DNA from: Thermohalobaculum sp039180675
Lineage (GTDB): Bacteria; Pseudomonadota; Alphaproteobacteria; Rhodobacterales; Rhodobacteraceae
DNA: 64,000 nucleotides
Direction: 5' to 3'
Assembly: GCA_039180675.1 (NCBI GenBank)
Contig: JBCDDC010000021.1
Span: forward strand, 31,870-95,869
Each line of letters opens with the position of its first letter. Positions within the stretch are counted from its first letter, which is position 1. Positions 1 through 8,499 of the stretch are shown here, in pieces. Made by a program: the position numbers and the translations under genes. Below the pieces are notes generated by a model that was not told the origin of the DNA, did no database searches, and saw only the letters and a program-made list of their open reading frames with translations.

Positions 1-706
1 GAAAACGGGGTCGGATCGCGTCGGCGGCGGCGGAGAGAGCGTCCCGCTCGGCGCTGCGCAGGATCACCGTGGCACCCATCCCGCCGCGAAAGAACGGGTA
101 GCAGCCGATGCTGACGCCGGAATGCGCCTTCGCCATCTCACCCAGCATCGCCGCCATGTTGCCCTCGGGGATCATCACCCGGAAGGCGTGGCTGAGCACG
201 GGATCGCCGCCCTTGAGCTGGGGCCGCAGCCCCTCGAGCATCACCTTGAAGATCGCGGGCACCCCCGCCATCACATGGACATTGCCAAGGATGAAGCCGG
301 GCGCGTGGGAGAGCGGGTTGTCGATCAGGGTCGCGCCGTCCGGGATGCGGGCCATGCGCAGCCGGGCCTCGTTCAGATCACCATCGGGGTAATAGGCCTC
401 GAGGATCGCGCGCGCATCGGCGCGGACATCGATCGGCGCGCCGAAGGCCTCGGCCACGCTGTCGGCTGTGATGTCGTCATGGGTCGGCCCTATGCCGCCC
501 GAAGTGAAGAGGTAGGTGACCTTGGCCCGCAATTCGTTGACGGCGGCGACGATCTCGGCCGCCTCATCCGAGACGACCCGGATTTCGCGCAAGGAGATGC
601 CGATCTCGGTCAGAACCTCGGCGAGATGGCCGGCGTTCGCCTCCTTGGTGCGGCCCGAGAGGATCTCGTCGCCGATCACCAGCATGGCCGCGGTTGGTCG
701 TGTCAT
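1..706 (-). CDS. Molybdopterin-binding (MoaB/CinA-N-like) protein, partial
   Basis: The reading frame begins at ATG 706-704 and runs left off the window edge, so the C-terminus is missing; about 235 residues are visible. The N-terminus (MTRPTAAMLVIGDEILSGRT) is the typical opening of the MoCF-biosynthesis fold shared by MoaB, MogA and CinA N-domains. A second conserved patch, TSGGIGPTHDD at about residues 69-79, is the family's GGxGPTxDD substrate-binding loop. Family members bind molybdopterin or act in pyridine-nucleotide salvage; the short stand-alone form common in alphaproteobacteria is usually annotated only as a competence/damage-inducible A-like protein. It is divergent from sfsA with only 37 bases between the start codons. 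Fold assignment is firm, exact role is not. Confidence 0.85.
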   Translation of the reverse strand, partial: MTRPTAAMLVIGDEILSGRTKEANAGHLAEVLTEIGISLREIRVVSDEAAEIVAAVNELRAKVTYLFTSGGIGPTHDDITADSVAEAFGAPIDVRADARAILEAYYPDGDLNEARLRMARIPDGATLIDNPLSHAPGFILGNVHVMAGVPAIFKVMLEGLRPQLKGGDPVLSHAFRVMIPEGNMAAMLGEMAKAHSGVSIGCYPFFRGGMGATVILRSAERDALSAAADAIRPRF

Positions 707-743
707 CTTGCCCCTCCGCCCTGCAGAGCCTAGGTAGCCGCCC

Positions 744-1463
744 ATGAAATTCGAGACGCCCCTGATCCCGGGCCGGCTGATCCGCCGGTATAAACGCTTT
801 CTCGCGGATATCGAGTTGGAAGATGGGCGGGAGGTGACCGCCCATTGCGCCAATCCCGGTGCGATGCTGGGGGTGGCCGATCCCGGCTCCCGCGTCTGGG
901 TCGCGCCGAATGACGACCCGAAGCGGAAGCTGAAGTTTTCGTGGAAGCTGGTGGAGCTCGGCGGCGGGCATTTCGCGGGGATCGATACCTCCGTGCCGAA
1001 CCGGGTGGTGGGCGAGGCGCTGGCCGCAGGGCTGATCCCGGGGCTCGAGGGCAAGATCCGGGCCGAGGTGAAGTATGGCGCGAACAGCCGGGTGGATTTC
1101 CTGGTGACCGGGGCGGATGGTGCCAAGACCTTCGTCGAGGTCAAGAACGTCCACCTGATGCGCGAGGAAGGCCTGGCCGAGTTTCCGGACTCGGTGACCG
1201 CGCGGGGCGCGAAGCATCTGCGCGATCTGGCGGCCGAGGTCGCGGCGGGCCATCGGGCGGTGATGCTCTACTGTGTCCAGCGCACCGATTGTGCACGCCT
1301 GGATTTCGCCGGTGACCTCGATCCGGCCTATCTCGCGGCCTTCATCGAGGCCCGGGCGGCGGGGGTCGAGGCAATTGCCTGGGCCTGCCGGATCTCGACC
1401 GCCGAGATCGTACTTGATCGCCCGCTGGCGATCAGGGACACTCCCGCCCCAGATCAAGGGTAG
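744..1463 (+). CDS. sfsA: SfsA-family DNA/RNA nuclease-like protein
   Basis: The 239-residue protein is full length for SfsA (sugar fermentation stimulation protein A). It shows the family landmarks: FETPLIPGRLIRRYKRFLAD at the N-terminus, HCANPGAMLG at about residues 34-43, and the restriction-endonuclease-like core VDFLVTGADG...FVEVKNVHL (about 117-138), where the D and ExK are the nuclease-fold residues. E. coli SfsA was first described as a regulator of maltose genes; its biochemical role is unsettled. The start ATG at 744 is the only one that gives the conserved N-terminus; no strong Shine-Dalgarno is visible before it. The stop is 5 bases from map, so the two are probably one transcript. 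Confidence 0.93.
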   Translation: MKFETPLIPGRLIRRYKRFLADIELEDGREVTAHCANPGAMLGVADPGSRVWVAPNDDPKRKLKFSWKLVELGGGHFAGIDTSVPNRVVGEALAAGLIPGLEGKIRAEVKYGANSRVDFLVTGADGAKTFVEVKNVHLMREEGLAEFPDSVTARGAKHLRDLAAEVAAGHRAVMLYCVQRTDCARLDFAGDLDPAYLAAFIEARAAGVEAIAWACRISTAEIVLDRPLAIRDTPAPDQG

Positions 1464-1468
1464 ATCCG

Positions 1469-2278
1469 ATGAAGCAACATTCGACCGAACAACGGACGGC
1501 GGAAGGGATCCGGATCTTCGCGCCGGAGGACTTCGAGGGCATGCGCCGGGCGGGTCAGCTCGCCGCCGAATGCCTTGATATGATCGGGGAATATGTGGTG
1601 CCGGACGCGCGGACGGAGGAGATCGACGCGCGGATCCAGGCTTTTATCGAGGAGGCGGGCGCGACATCGGCGACGATCGGGTACCGCGGCTACCAGCACG
1701 CGAGCTGCATCTCGGTCAATCATGTGGTCTGCCACGGCATCCCCGGGCCGAAACGTCTGCGCGACGGGGATATCCTGAACATCGATGTGACCGTGATCGT
1801 CGACGGCTGGTATGGTGATACGAGCCGGATGTTCGTGGCGGGCAAGGCGACGCGCAAGGCGGCGCGGCTGATCGAGATCACCCATGAGAGCCTGATGCGC
1901 GCGATTGCCGAGGTGAAGCCGGGCAACCGGTTCGGCGATATCGGCCACGCGATCCAGTCCTATGCCGAGGGTGAGCGCTGTGGCGTGGTGCGCGATTTCT
2001 GCGGGCACGGGCTGGGGCGGGTGTTCCACGATGCGCCGAACGTGCTGCATTACGGGCGGCGCGGCGATGGCGCGGTGCTGAAGCCGGGGATGTTCTTCAC
2101 GATCGAGCCGATGATCAATCTCGGCAGTCCGCAGACGAAGACGCTGGCGGATAACTGGACCGCGGTGACGCGGGACAAGTCGCTGAGCGCCCAGTTCGAG
2201 CATTCGGTCGGGGTGACGCCTGATGGCTGCGAGATCTTCACCCTGTCGCCCAAGGGGCGCTTCTTCCCAGTCCTCTGA
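1469..2278 (+). CDS. map: Methionine aminopeptidase, type I
   Basis: This cytosolic enzyme removes the initiator methionine from nascent proteins. At 269 residues it has the usual type I length. All five metal ligands are visible: two Asp in the ILNIDVTVIVDGWYGDTSRM segment, His in FCGHGLGRVFH, Glu in FFTIEPMINLG and Glu in FEHSVGVTPDG. The substrate His is in the conserved NHVVCHGIP stretch. It follows sfsA by 5 bases. The pairing of sfsA with map is common in alphaproteobacteria. Downstream at 2298-2318 there is a hairpin that could end the transcript. Confidence 0.97.
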   Translation: MKQHSTEQRTAEGIRIFAPEDFEGMRRAGQLAAECLDMIGEYVVPDARTEEIDARIQAFIEEAGATSATIGYRGYQHASCISVNHVVCHGIPGPKRLRDGDILNIDVTVIVDGWYGDTSRMFVAGKATRKAARLIEITHESLMRAIAEVKPGNRFGDIGHAIQSYAEGERCGVVRDFCGHGLGRVFHDAPNVLHYGRRGDGAVLKPGMFFTIEPMINLGSPQTKTLADNWTAVTRDKSLSAQFEHSVGVTPDGCEIFTLSPKGRFFPVL

Positions 2279-2297
2279 TCAGAGCGAACCAAGCGGA

Positions 2298-2318
2298 ATG
2301 CGGGCCCTTGGCCCGCAT
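2298..2318. terminator. Hairpin between convergent map and GT2 genes
   Basis: A perfect 9-bp inverted repeat (ATGCGGGCC / GGCCCGCAT) with a CTT loop lies 20 bases after the map stop, between two convergent genes. There is only a weak T-run (CTTTTG) downstream, so this is a plausible but not canonical terminator. The rest of the 2279-2479 gap holds nothing else recognisable. Confidence 0.45.
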
Positions 2319-2479
2319 GCGCCTTTTGCGGGCGCGTCCCATCCGGGACGCGCGGCCCCACCCCGGCCCTCCCGTGGGGAGGGGGCGCGGGTACTACCCC
2401 TCGAACACTGATCCGGGAGAAGGCCAGGGTGGGCGGATGTCGCGTTCGCAAAGCGGGCGCGCAGTCGCTCCTCTGGCCC

Positions 2480-3178
2480 TCAGCGTCGCCGTTCGAGCAC
2501 CGCGCTGCGGAAGATGACCCAGAGGATCTTGGTGCCCGCGCGCACCGTGCCCTTGATCGTGCCGGAGATTTTCGATTGGCCGATGCGCACGCGGTAGGGC
2601 ACCGGGATCTCTGCGATCTTCAGACCGTGGAGCACCGCCTTGACCTGCATCTCGACGGTCCAGCCGAAATCCTGATCGGTCATGCAGAGCCGCTCTAGTG
2701 CCGCGCGCCGGATCGCCCGGAACGGGCCGAGATCGGTGTAGCGATGCCCCCAGATCAGCCGGATCAGCCGGCAGGCGAGCCAGTTGCCGAAGCGCTGGGC
2801 GAGCGTGAGCGAGCCAGGCTCGGCCCCGCCGAGGACACGGGAGCCGATGACCATATCCGTCTCACCCGCGAGGATCGGCGCGATAAGCTCCCGGATCCGG
2901 GCCGGGTCATCCGCGAGATCACCGTCGAGGAACACCAGGATGTCCGCGTCCCCGGCCGCCGCGATCCCGGCCAGACAGGCGCGACCATAGCCGGCGACCG
3001 GTTCGGTGACGACGACGGCCCCGGCCTCCTCGGCCAGCCGCGCAGTCCCATCCCGCGAGCCGTTATCGACCACAATTATCCTATCGACGAACTCCGGCAC
3101 CGCGGCCACGACGCGGGCGATCGCGTCGGCCTCATCGCGCGCAGGGGTGATGGTGAAGATTGTCTGCCCGTACTTCAT
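2480..3178 (-). CDS. GT2 family glycosyltransferase (DPM1/GtrB-like)
   Basis: This 232-residue protein is a GT-A fold glycosyltransferase of family 2. The N-terminus carries ITPARDEADAIARVV and IIVVDNGSRDGTARLAEEAG (about residues 9-50), and FLDGDLADDP (about 88-97) holds the DxD-like nucleotide-sugar/metal site. The later YTDLGPFRAIRR segment is typical of the dolichyl-phosphate mannose synthase / undecaprenyl-phosphate transferase branch. No C-terminal membrane helices are seen, unlike GtrB. The frame stays open far upstream, but that extension is antisense-type noise; the ATG at 3178 gives the family start. It lies 11 bases after a GT-C-like gene. A likely job is charging a polyprenyl phosphate with a sugar that the upstream membrane transferase uses. 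Confidence 0.9.
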   Translation of the reverse strand: MKYGQTIFTITPARDEADAIARVVAAVPEFVDRIIVVDNGSRDGTARLAEEAGAVVVTEPVAGYGRACLAGIAAAGDADILVFLDGDLADDPARIRELIAPILAGETDMVIGSRVLGGAEPGSLTLAQRFGNWLACRLIRLIWGHRYTDLGPFRAIRRAALERLCMTDQDFGWTVEMQVKAVLHGLKIAEIPVPYRVRIGQSKISGTIKGTVRAGTKILWVIFRSAVLERRR

Positions 3179-3189
3179 CTGCCCGGTCT

Positions 3190-4584
3190 TCAGCGTCTCT
3201 GGCGCACCAGGTCCCAGGCGATCAGCGCCAGAGGCGGCAGGAACTCGACCCAGACGATCCAGGTGTCGAAGTGATGGCCGAGCTCCCAGTCCACCATCGC
3301 GAAGCGCAAGTAGTAGAGCGGCAGCATCGCGCCGAGCAGCAGGAGCCCCCGGTTCGGCACCAGGCAGAGGAACGGCAGGAACCAAGCATAGTACCAGGTG
3401 TAGCCGGTGGGGCTGAGCAGGAAGAGCAGCGCGACGACCGCGAGCACATTGGCGGGCAGCCGCTCGACCCGTTGGCGGTAGGCGAGGAAGAGTGCCGTGC
3501 CGCCAACGACGGCGGCGACGATGAAGCGTGCGATCCGGCCCGGGTCGATCAGATAGGCGCCGGCCTGCGCCAGCCCCCAATCGGCGATCGAGACCAGGAG
3601 CGGGAAGAGCGCAGCATTCCGCTCCCAATTCCCGGCATAGGCGACGAAGCCCGAGCTTTGATCGAGCCGCGAGATCAGGATCGGCAGGAACAGGATCAGG
3701 GTCGCGGCCCCGAGCGTCGCCGAGGCCGCGATCCAGCGCTGCCATGTCGTGCCCGCGAACAGCACCGGCGCCAGGACCAGCGGCCAGACCTTCACCGCTG
3801 CAGCGCAGGCGAGCATCACGCCCGCCAGGATCTGCCGCTGGCGCAGTGCGAGAAGGACCGCGCCGATCAGTAAGGGGAGGAGCAGCGCCTCCATATGCGC
3901 GGAATTGGTGATCTCTTTCGCGATAAGCGGGTTGCACCAGTAGACCGCCGCCCAGATCCGGGCGCGGCCGAGATGGTCGAGGAGGCGGATCAGAAGCCAG
4001 AGCCCCGCGATCTCGGCCCCGAGCAGCACGAGACGCAGCCCAGTCAGCCCCCAGGGCTCGAGCCAATGCGCGAGCGCGAAACCCGCCTGCGCCACCGGCG
4101 GGTAGACCGTGGAGAGATGGCCATAGGTGACCGATGTGACGAGCCCGCCCGACTCGGCCGCCAGCCTGCTCCATGCCGGGCCCGCGAGGCCCGCCGCCGC
4201 GTCGCCGGGCGGGGTTGCATAGGGGGTGAGCCCTGCGCCCACGGCCGCCCCGTCCCAGAGATAGCGCAGGTAGTCGAGTTCGAGGATCGGATCGGAGGCA
4301 AAAAGTATCGCCCGCATTCCGGCGCCGATCGCGAGAATGGTAACGAACCCCTGGGCCGCATTGCCCTCGCGGATCGCGCCGATCAGGCACAGCCAGGCGA
4401 GGCTCGCCACCATCAGGATCGACATGGTCGCCAGCGCGAGCGCCGGCCCCGGGGTCTGGCCCGAGATCAGCGCAAGCGCCGCGGTTGCCAGAAGAATCGC
4501 CCCGCCGAACTGAAGGAGGCGGGCGCCGTCAGGTGCCCGCCTCGTATCCGTCAGCCAATATCTGAGCGGCTCAGCTGCCGCCAC
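3190..4584 (-). CDS. Multi-spanning GT-C type glycosyltransferase (GT87/DUF2029-like)
   Basis: The protein is a polytopic membrane protein with roughly ten hydrophobic segments and the GT-C signature ELDYLRYLWDGAAVGAGLTP in the first periplasmic loop, where acidic residues are catalytic in this fold. Such enzymes use polyprenyl-phosphate sugars on the periplasmic side of the inner membrane. The frame is open to 4680, but I place the start at GTG 4584: it overlaps the DUF547 stop by 14 bases and has a GGAGG eight bases upstream, giving 464 residues. Coupling to the DUF547 gene upstream and the GT2 gene downstream suggests one small glycan-modification operon. The acceptor is unknown. Confidence 0.85.
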   Translation of the reverse strand: MAAAEPLRYWLTDTRRAPDGARLLQFGGAILLATAALALISGQTPGPALALATMSILMVASLAWLCLIGAIREGNAAQGFVTILAIGAGMRAILFASDPILELDYLRYLWDGAAVGAGLTPYATPPGDAAAGLAGPAWSRLAAESGGLVTSVTYGHLSTVYPPVAQAGFALAHWLEPWGLTGLRLVLLGAEIAGLWLLIRLLDHLGRARIWAAVYWCNPLIAKEITNSAHMEALLLPLLIGAVLLALRQRQILAGVMLACAAAVKVWPLVLAPVLFAGTTWQRWIAASATLGAATLILFLPILISRLDQSSGFVAYAGNWERNAALFPLLVSIADWGLAQAGAYLIDPGRIARFIVAAVVGGTALFLAYRQRVERLPANVLAVVALLFLLSPTGYTWYYAWFLPFLCLVPNRGLLLLGAMLPLYYLRFAMVDWELGHHFDTWIVWVEFLPPLALIAWDLVRQRR

Positions 4585-5500
4585 CCCGGCCGCCTCCGGA
4601 GAAGTTGTTGCGCCGCGCGAAGCTGTTCGCGGTCGGCCGCGGGCGGGCGGTGTCGTTGATCGACCAGTCGTAGTCATCATCCGCGATACGGTTCACCCGC
4701 TGGAGCTCGTTGGCAAGACGCGGTTCGGCATAATTCTTCAAATGCGCGATCACACCTGCATCGCTGTCGCCAAAATCCTCCTTGAACCACTCATAGATCG
4801 AGGAGACGTAGAGCTTGCGCCGCTGCACCTGCGCGCCGCGCGGGTGGTTGACGAAGGCGCGGGCCGCCTGGTCGAGCTGTGCGTCGAGCTTGTCGGCGGT
4901 GAAGGCGCCCTTGTGCAGGTCCGGGCAGCCGATCGAGGCGCAGTTGACCGCATAGTGGATGCGCGGGTCCTTCCAGATCGGCCGCAGGATGCGGTGTTCG
5001 ATGTCATCGAGCGTGAGCTCGGTGCCCTCGACCGTGAATAGCGTCGCACCCCAGGGGCCGTCGGAGAAGAAGCCGGGTGAGATGTCGATGTCGCGGATCG
5101 AACGGGCCGGGTAGTGATCAAGGATCACCTGCACCGTCAGCGCGTTGTAGAGATTGGCCCAATAGGCGAACTGCTCCGACCGGTCGAGATCCGAGACCGG
5201 GACCTGTGAGAGCTTCTGGAGATATCCGTCGAGCTTCGCCCGCTCGCCCGCGATGCCCTGATAGTCGACGAGGGCCACGGTCGCGCCGCCACCCGAGATG
5301 TGCTTGCGGGTGAGCGCGTCCCACGCGCTGTGGTCGACGGTCACCGTCGAGGCGGGGTCATGGGCGGTCCACCGGTCCCAAAGCTCGGCCTCCGGTGCGG
5401 CGGAGGCCGTCCCTGCCACCATGACCATACCGGCAAGCGCAAAGGCGGCCCCGGTCACGGCGCGGGAAATCGATTTCGAAAGTGCGGGCTGCGAAGGCAT
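4571..5500 (-). CDS. DUF547 exported protein
   Basis: This 309-residue protein starts with a signal peptide (about residues 1-34, ending TASAAPEAEL) and contains a DUF547 domain from about residue 80. Recognisable parts are DLDRSEQFAYWANLYNALTV, the paired LTLDDIEHRILRP and the cysteine motif HYAVNCASIGCPDL. DUF547 has been compared with papain-like/transglutaminase folds because of its conserved Cys, but no activity is established. The C-terminal tail is glycine-rich. GGAG seven bases before ATG 5500 supports the start. It is the first gene of the DUF547-GTC-GT2 cluster. Confidence 0.88.
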   Translation of the reverse strand: MPSQPALSKSISRAVTGAAFALAGMVMVAGTASAAPEAELWDRWTAHDPASTVTVDHSAWDALTRKHISGGGATVALVDYQGIAGERAKLDGYLQKLSQVPVSDLDRSEQFAYWANLYNALTVQVILDHYPARSIRDIDISPGFFSDGPWGATLFTVEGTELTLDDIEHRILRPIWKDPRIHYAVNCASIGCPDLHKGAFTADKLDAQLDQAARAFVNHPRGAQVQRRKLYVSSIYEWFKEDFGDSDAGVIAHLKNYAEPRLANELQRVNRIADDDYDWSINDTARPRPTANSFARRNNFSGGGRGGGS

Positions 5501-5691
5501 GAAGGATCTCCGAATATCAGGCGCGAATGTGTCACCCGGATATGCGAACTGCTTTGCCTGTCTTCAAAAAACGTTCAGTGACATTCCCGTGAGAGAGATG
5601 TCAGGTGCGATCCGGGCCGGGTTCTCCGGGGGCTTTCGCCGGGGCTGCGGAAGATGGTATCACCCGGGGCCGAGGACCGGGAGGGGGAGCC

Positions 5692-6768
5692 ATGGCCGAG
5701 CAGACGACAGAGCCCCAGCAGAAGCTGGAGATCCGCGCCTCCCGCCTGTTCGTGCCGTGGCTGGAGGAGGCGCGCGCGAGCCTCGCCTTCACCACCTATC
5801 AGGCGGGCAAGCTGTTCCTGATCGGGATCAACGCCGAGGGCAAGCTCTCGGTCTTCGAGCGCACGTTCCAGCGCTCCATGGGGATCGGGGTGGCGGCGGA
5901 GAAGCCGGGTACGCTCTACATGAGCTCGCTCTACCAGCTCTGGCGGTTAGAGAACTTCCTCGACCCGGGCGAGATGCATCAGGGGTACGACGCGGTCTAT
6001 GTCCCGGTGAACGGGCACACAACGGGCGATATCGACATCCACGACATTCATCCGCGCGACGACGGGCGGCCGGTCTTCGTCGCCACCCGGTTCAACTGTC
6101 TGGCGCGGCTCGCGCCGGAGCATTCCTTCGAGCCGGTATGGAAGCCGCCCTTCATCGATCGGATCGCGGCGGAGGACCGCTGCCATCTCAACGGCATGGC
6201 GATGGGGGAGCGCGACGACCTGCCGGATTACGTCACCTGCGTCTCGACCTCGAACGTCGCCGAGGGGTGGCGGGAGAAGCGCATCGGCGGCGGTGCGGTG
6301 CTGGATGTCGAGAGCGGCGAGGTGGTGGCCGCCGGCCTCTCCATGCCGCATTCCCCGCGGCTTCACCGGGGCAGGCTCTGGGTCCTGCAATCGGGCACGG
6401 GCGAGTTTGGCACGGTCGACCGCGCGACGGGCAGGTTCGAGCCGGTCTGCTTTCTGCCCGGCTTCGCGCGCGGCGTGGCGTTCGTGGGCGATCACGCGGT
6501 GATCGGCCTCTCCCGCCCGCGATCGGAGGCGAGCTTCGCGGGGCTCCCGATCCATGAGCGGCTGGAGAAAGAAGGCGGCACGGCGAAATGCGGGCTCGCG
6601 GTCGTCAATCTCAAGACCGGCGATACGGAGCACAGCTTCGAGATCGAGGGCGTGGTCGAGGAACTCTACGACGTCGCCGTCCTGCCAGGCATCAAACGGC
6701 CCATGGCACTGGGGTTCAAAACCAACGAAATCCGCTTCATGATCCGCCCCGGCCCGCTTGCGGAGTAG
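5692..6768 (+). CDS. TIGR03032-family protein
   Basis: At 358 residues this matches the length and landmarks of the TIGR03032 family of uncharacterised proteins: FTTYQAGKLFLIG near residue 30, the DIDIHDIH stretch, RFNCLARL, RCHLNGMAM and GVVEELYDVAVLPG near the end. The repeated short beta-rich segments suggest a propeller-like fold, but no catalytic role is known. The frame is open from 5605; I choose ATG 5692 because GGGAGGGGGA sits 5-14 bases upstream and homologous starts lie close to this point. It stands alone between a divergent exported protein and an AT-richer patch. Confidence 0.85.
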   Translation: MAEQTTEPQQKLEIRASRLFVPWLEEARASLAFTTYQAGKLFLIGINAEGKLSVFERTFQRSMGIGVAAEKPGTLYMSSLYQLWRLENFLDPGEMHQGYDAVYVPVNGHTTGDIDIHDIHPRDDGRPVFVATRFNCLARLAPEHSFEPVWKPPFIDRIAAEDRCHLNGMAMGERDDLPDYVTCVSTSNVAEGWREKRIGGGAVLDVESGEVVAAGLSMPHSPRLHRGRLWVLQSGTGEFGTVDRATGRFEPVCFLPGFARGVAFVGDHAVIGLSRPRSEASFAGLPIHERLEKEGGTAKCGLAVVNLKTGDTEHSFEIEGVVEELYDVAVLPGIKRPMALGFKTNEIRFMIRPGPLAE

Positions 6769-6987
6769 TTCCGAGCGGAAAACAAGGGGAAACGTGGTCT
6801 ACGCGGATGCTCATTATAGCAATTCAAGGTCGGCTCTGCGGACAAAGCTGCCATCACCTGAATGTCAGCTTTGCAACCGGTCGTATGCCTGGCGTGTGGG
6901 TGAAGATATTGCGACCACTGCATACAGACGATAGTACCGCTGTCGCAGCTCGGAACCGGTTTTATTTGAGCAGCTTATGTATTTGAT

Positions 6988-7413
6988 GTGTTCAACTTCC
7001 TAATTGATGCTTCTGACCCAAAGGCGATCTTGCCGATCGGCAGAATACGACACGGGTTGTTTTGCACATTTATGGCGGCAGGGCTTTTGGCAATTCTGCT
7101 AATCGGTGGATGGATTGCGGCTACCTTCTTCCAAGTGTTTTTGTTATTCGCAGTAACATTGCTTGGATATTTCGCCGATGCTGATGGACATGTGAGTGGC
7201 TGGATTTGGATACCATGCGCGTGCTTCGCATTGTTGGTGTGGCTTGTGGTGGTTGCCCTTCCAGCACTTTGGACATTGTTTAGTTGCGTTGGAGCATTGC
7301 TGGGCATCGCAAGCGCTATTCGCCCCAGCCTCGCGGCGGTCCCCGCAGTGGTTCTACTCGCCAATGCAGCCGCCAAATTGGCTATGTGGGTCGGGCTTCG
7401 GTTTCGGAAGTAG
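6988..7413 (+). CDS. Small hydrophobic membrane protein, hypothetical
   Basis: The 141-residue frame codes for about four membrane segments (about residues 24-46, 47-67, 75-100 and 102-135). It is AT-richer than its neighbours and uses many codons that are rare in the rest of the window, which suggests recent acquisition. GTG 6988 is the assumed start; no clear ribosome-binding site is seen. I do not recognise a family. The opposite-strand frame of similar length is polar and low in structure and I regard it as a shadow. Confidence 0.5.
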   Translation: MFNFLIDASDPKAILPIGRIRHGLFCTFMAAGLLAILLIGGWIAATFFQVFLLFAVTLLGYFADADGHVSGWIWIPCACFALLVWLVVVALPALWTLFSCVGALLGIASAIRPSLAAVPAVVLLANAAAKLAMWVGLRFRK

Positions 7414-7595
7414 GAAAGATATTGTCCATGTCTGCACGTGGCTTCTTGCGGAACTGGACATTCGCCGCACTCCGACGAATGTGCAAGTTGGCCTCTAACC
7501 GGGCCTTTGCGGCAAACTGCATCAGTATCCTATTCTGAGGAGGAGCGGACCTGTGCTGTGGATCGGCAATCCTCTTGGCCGACGGCCTTGAGGGC

Positions 7596-7627
7596 TTTCC
7601 TCCCGGGCCAGGACGCCCGGGAGGAAA
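7596..7627. terminator. Strong hairpin downstream of the YHS gene
   Basis: A perfect 13-bp inverted repeat (TTTCCTCCCGGGC / GCCCGGGAGGAAA) with a 6-base loop lies 6 bases beyond the stop of the minus-strand YHS gene. No separate T-run follows; the arms themselves end in TTT/AAA. It is the best terminator candidate for the YHS transcript. The remainder of 7414-7595 has no convincing gene. Confidence 0.6.
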
Positions 7628-7633
7628 CTCGGA

Positions 7634-8071
7634 TCAGTAGGGCGCGATCCGGACCCAGTTCTCGTCACCTTGCGTGATATGCGTTGGAATGTCCGCGCGC
7701 CATTTCTTCTGAGCGCCTTCGTGGACCTTGAGGTAGAGCTTGCCACCCTCGATCTGCCAGACATTCGGGTCGCCCGGGCGCTTGTAGTTTTGCGAAGCGG
7801 CCCATGCGCAATAGCCGTCATATTGCGGTGCATAGGCCACGGGGTCGGCAGCAAAAGTGTCCCGGTTCGCTTCGTTTGAGAAGTACCAGACGGCACCGTT
7901 CCAGAAGTGGTGGAACCGGGCCTTGCCCTGCTGCGGCGCGCCCTCATTGAAGTAGGACACCGCGTCGTAGCCACCGATCGCAGTCGCGAGCTGGTTGCTG
8001 GCCTCGGCATTCGGCGCGGAGAGGAAGCCGGCGGCGGAGATCGCCAGGACGGCCATGAGTTTCTTCAACAT
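7634..8071 (-). CDS. Secreted YHS-domain protein
   Basis: The 145-residue protein has a signal peptide (about residues 1-24, cut after NAEA) followed by a YHS domain: GGYDAVSYFNEGAPQQGK, FHHFWNGAVWYFSNEANRDTF and DPVAYAPQYDGYCAWAAS. YHS domains occur in metal-handling proteins and are often found as single secreted proteins of about this size in Rhodobacteraceae; the cysteine in DGYCAWA is a conserved feature. Start ATG 8071 gives the signal peptide directly. It is divergent from the LuxR-type gene across an AT-rich spacer. Confidence 0.9.
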   Translation of the reverse strand: MLKKLMAVLAISAAGFLSAPNAEASNQLATAIGGYDAVSYFNEGAPQQGKARFHHFWNGAVWYFSNEANRDTFAADPVAYAPQYDGYCAWAASQNYKRPGDPNVWQIEGGKLYLKVHEGAQKKWRADIPTHITQGDENWVRIAPY

Positions 8072-8139
8072 CGGTCACCTTTGTAGCTTGTCGGAAGTTC
8101 CGGATTGACGTTTTCAGGAACCGCCTGTCTGGCGGCTCG

Positions 8140-8345
8140 CTATTCGAGTTGAAGTAAATTTGTGAACACCTCAAATCACAGCCGATAAATCAAAATTGAA
8201 TTGAATATAATTTTCCTCAGACGCTCAAATAAAAGATTATATCTACAGATAATTTTCCTTAAATATTACTGTTTTCGGTAATCTATAAGTTATTTTTTCA
8301 TTAGATTGCCAAAATTACTTATAAGTTGCCGTTTTTCTTCATCAC
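8140..8345. promoter_or_regulatory. AT-rich divergent intergenic block
   Basis: This stretch between the YHS gene and the LuxR-type gene is markedly AT-rich, with runs of A and T, against a GC-rich background. It contains many TATAAT-like hexamers on both strands (for example TATAAT at 8208-8213), so it probably houses divergent promoters. No reading frame of note crosses it. No specific operator could be assigned. Confidence 0.45.
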
Positions 8346-8499
8346 CTGCCGGCCGGATGGGAGGCTTTGGAACGCTCTAAGGCGGAAGCAGCGATCCGGT
8401 GCGACGTGCACGCGAATGCGCCGGGTCTTCCGACCTCAGGTTGATGAAATATCCGTGAAGACCCTTTCTCTGAGCGCCGGCAGACGCCAGAACGAGCGC

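Noticed and set aside
2480..4390. A single 636-residue minus-strand frame covering the GT2 gene and much of the GT-C gene
   Set aside because: Only the last 232 codons show family motifs. The rest is Arg/Gly/Pro-rich and overlaps the well-supported GT-C gene in another frame.
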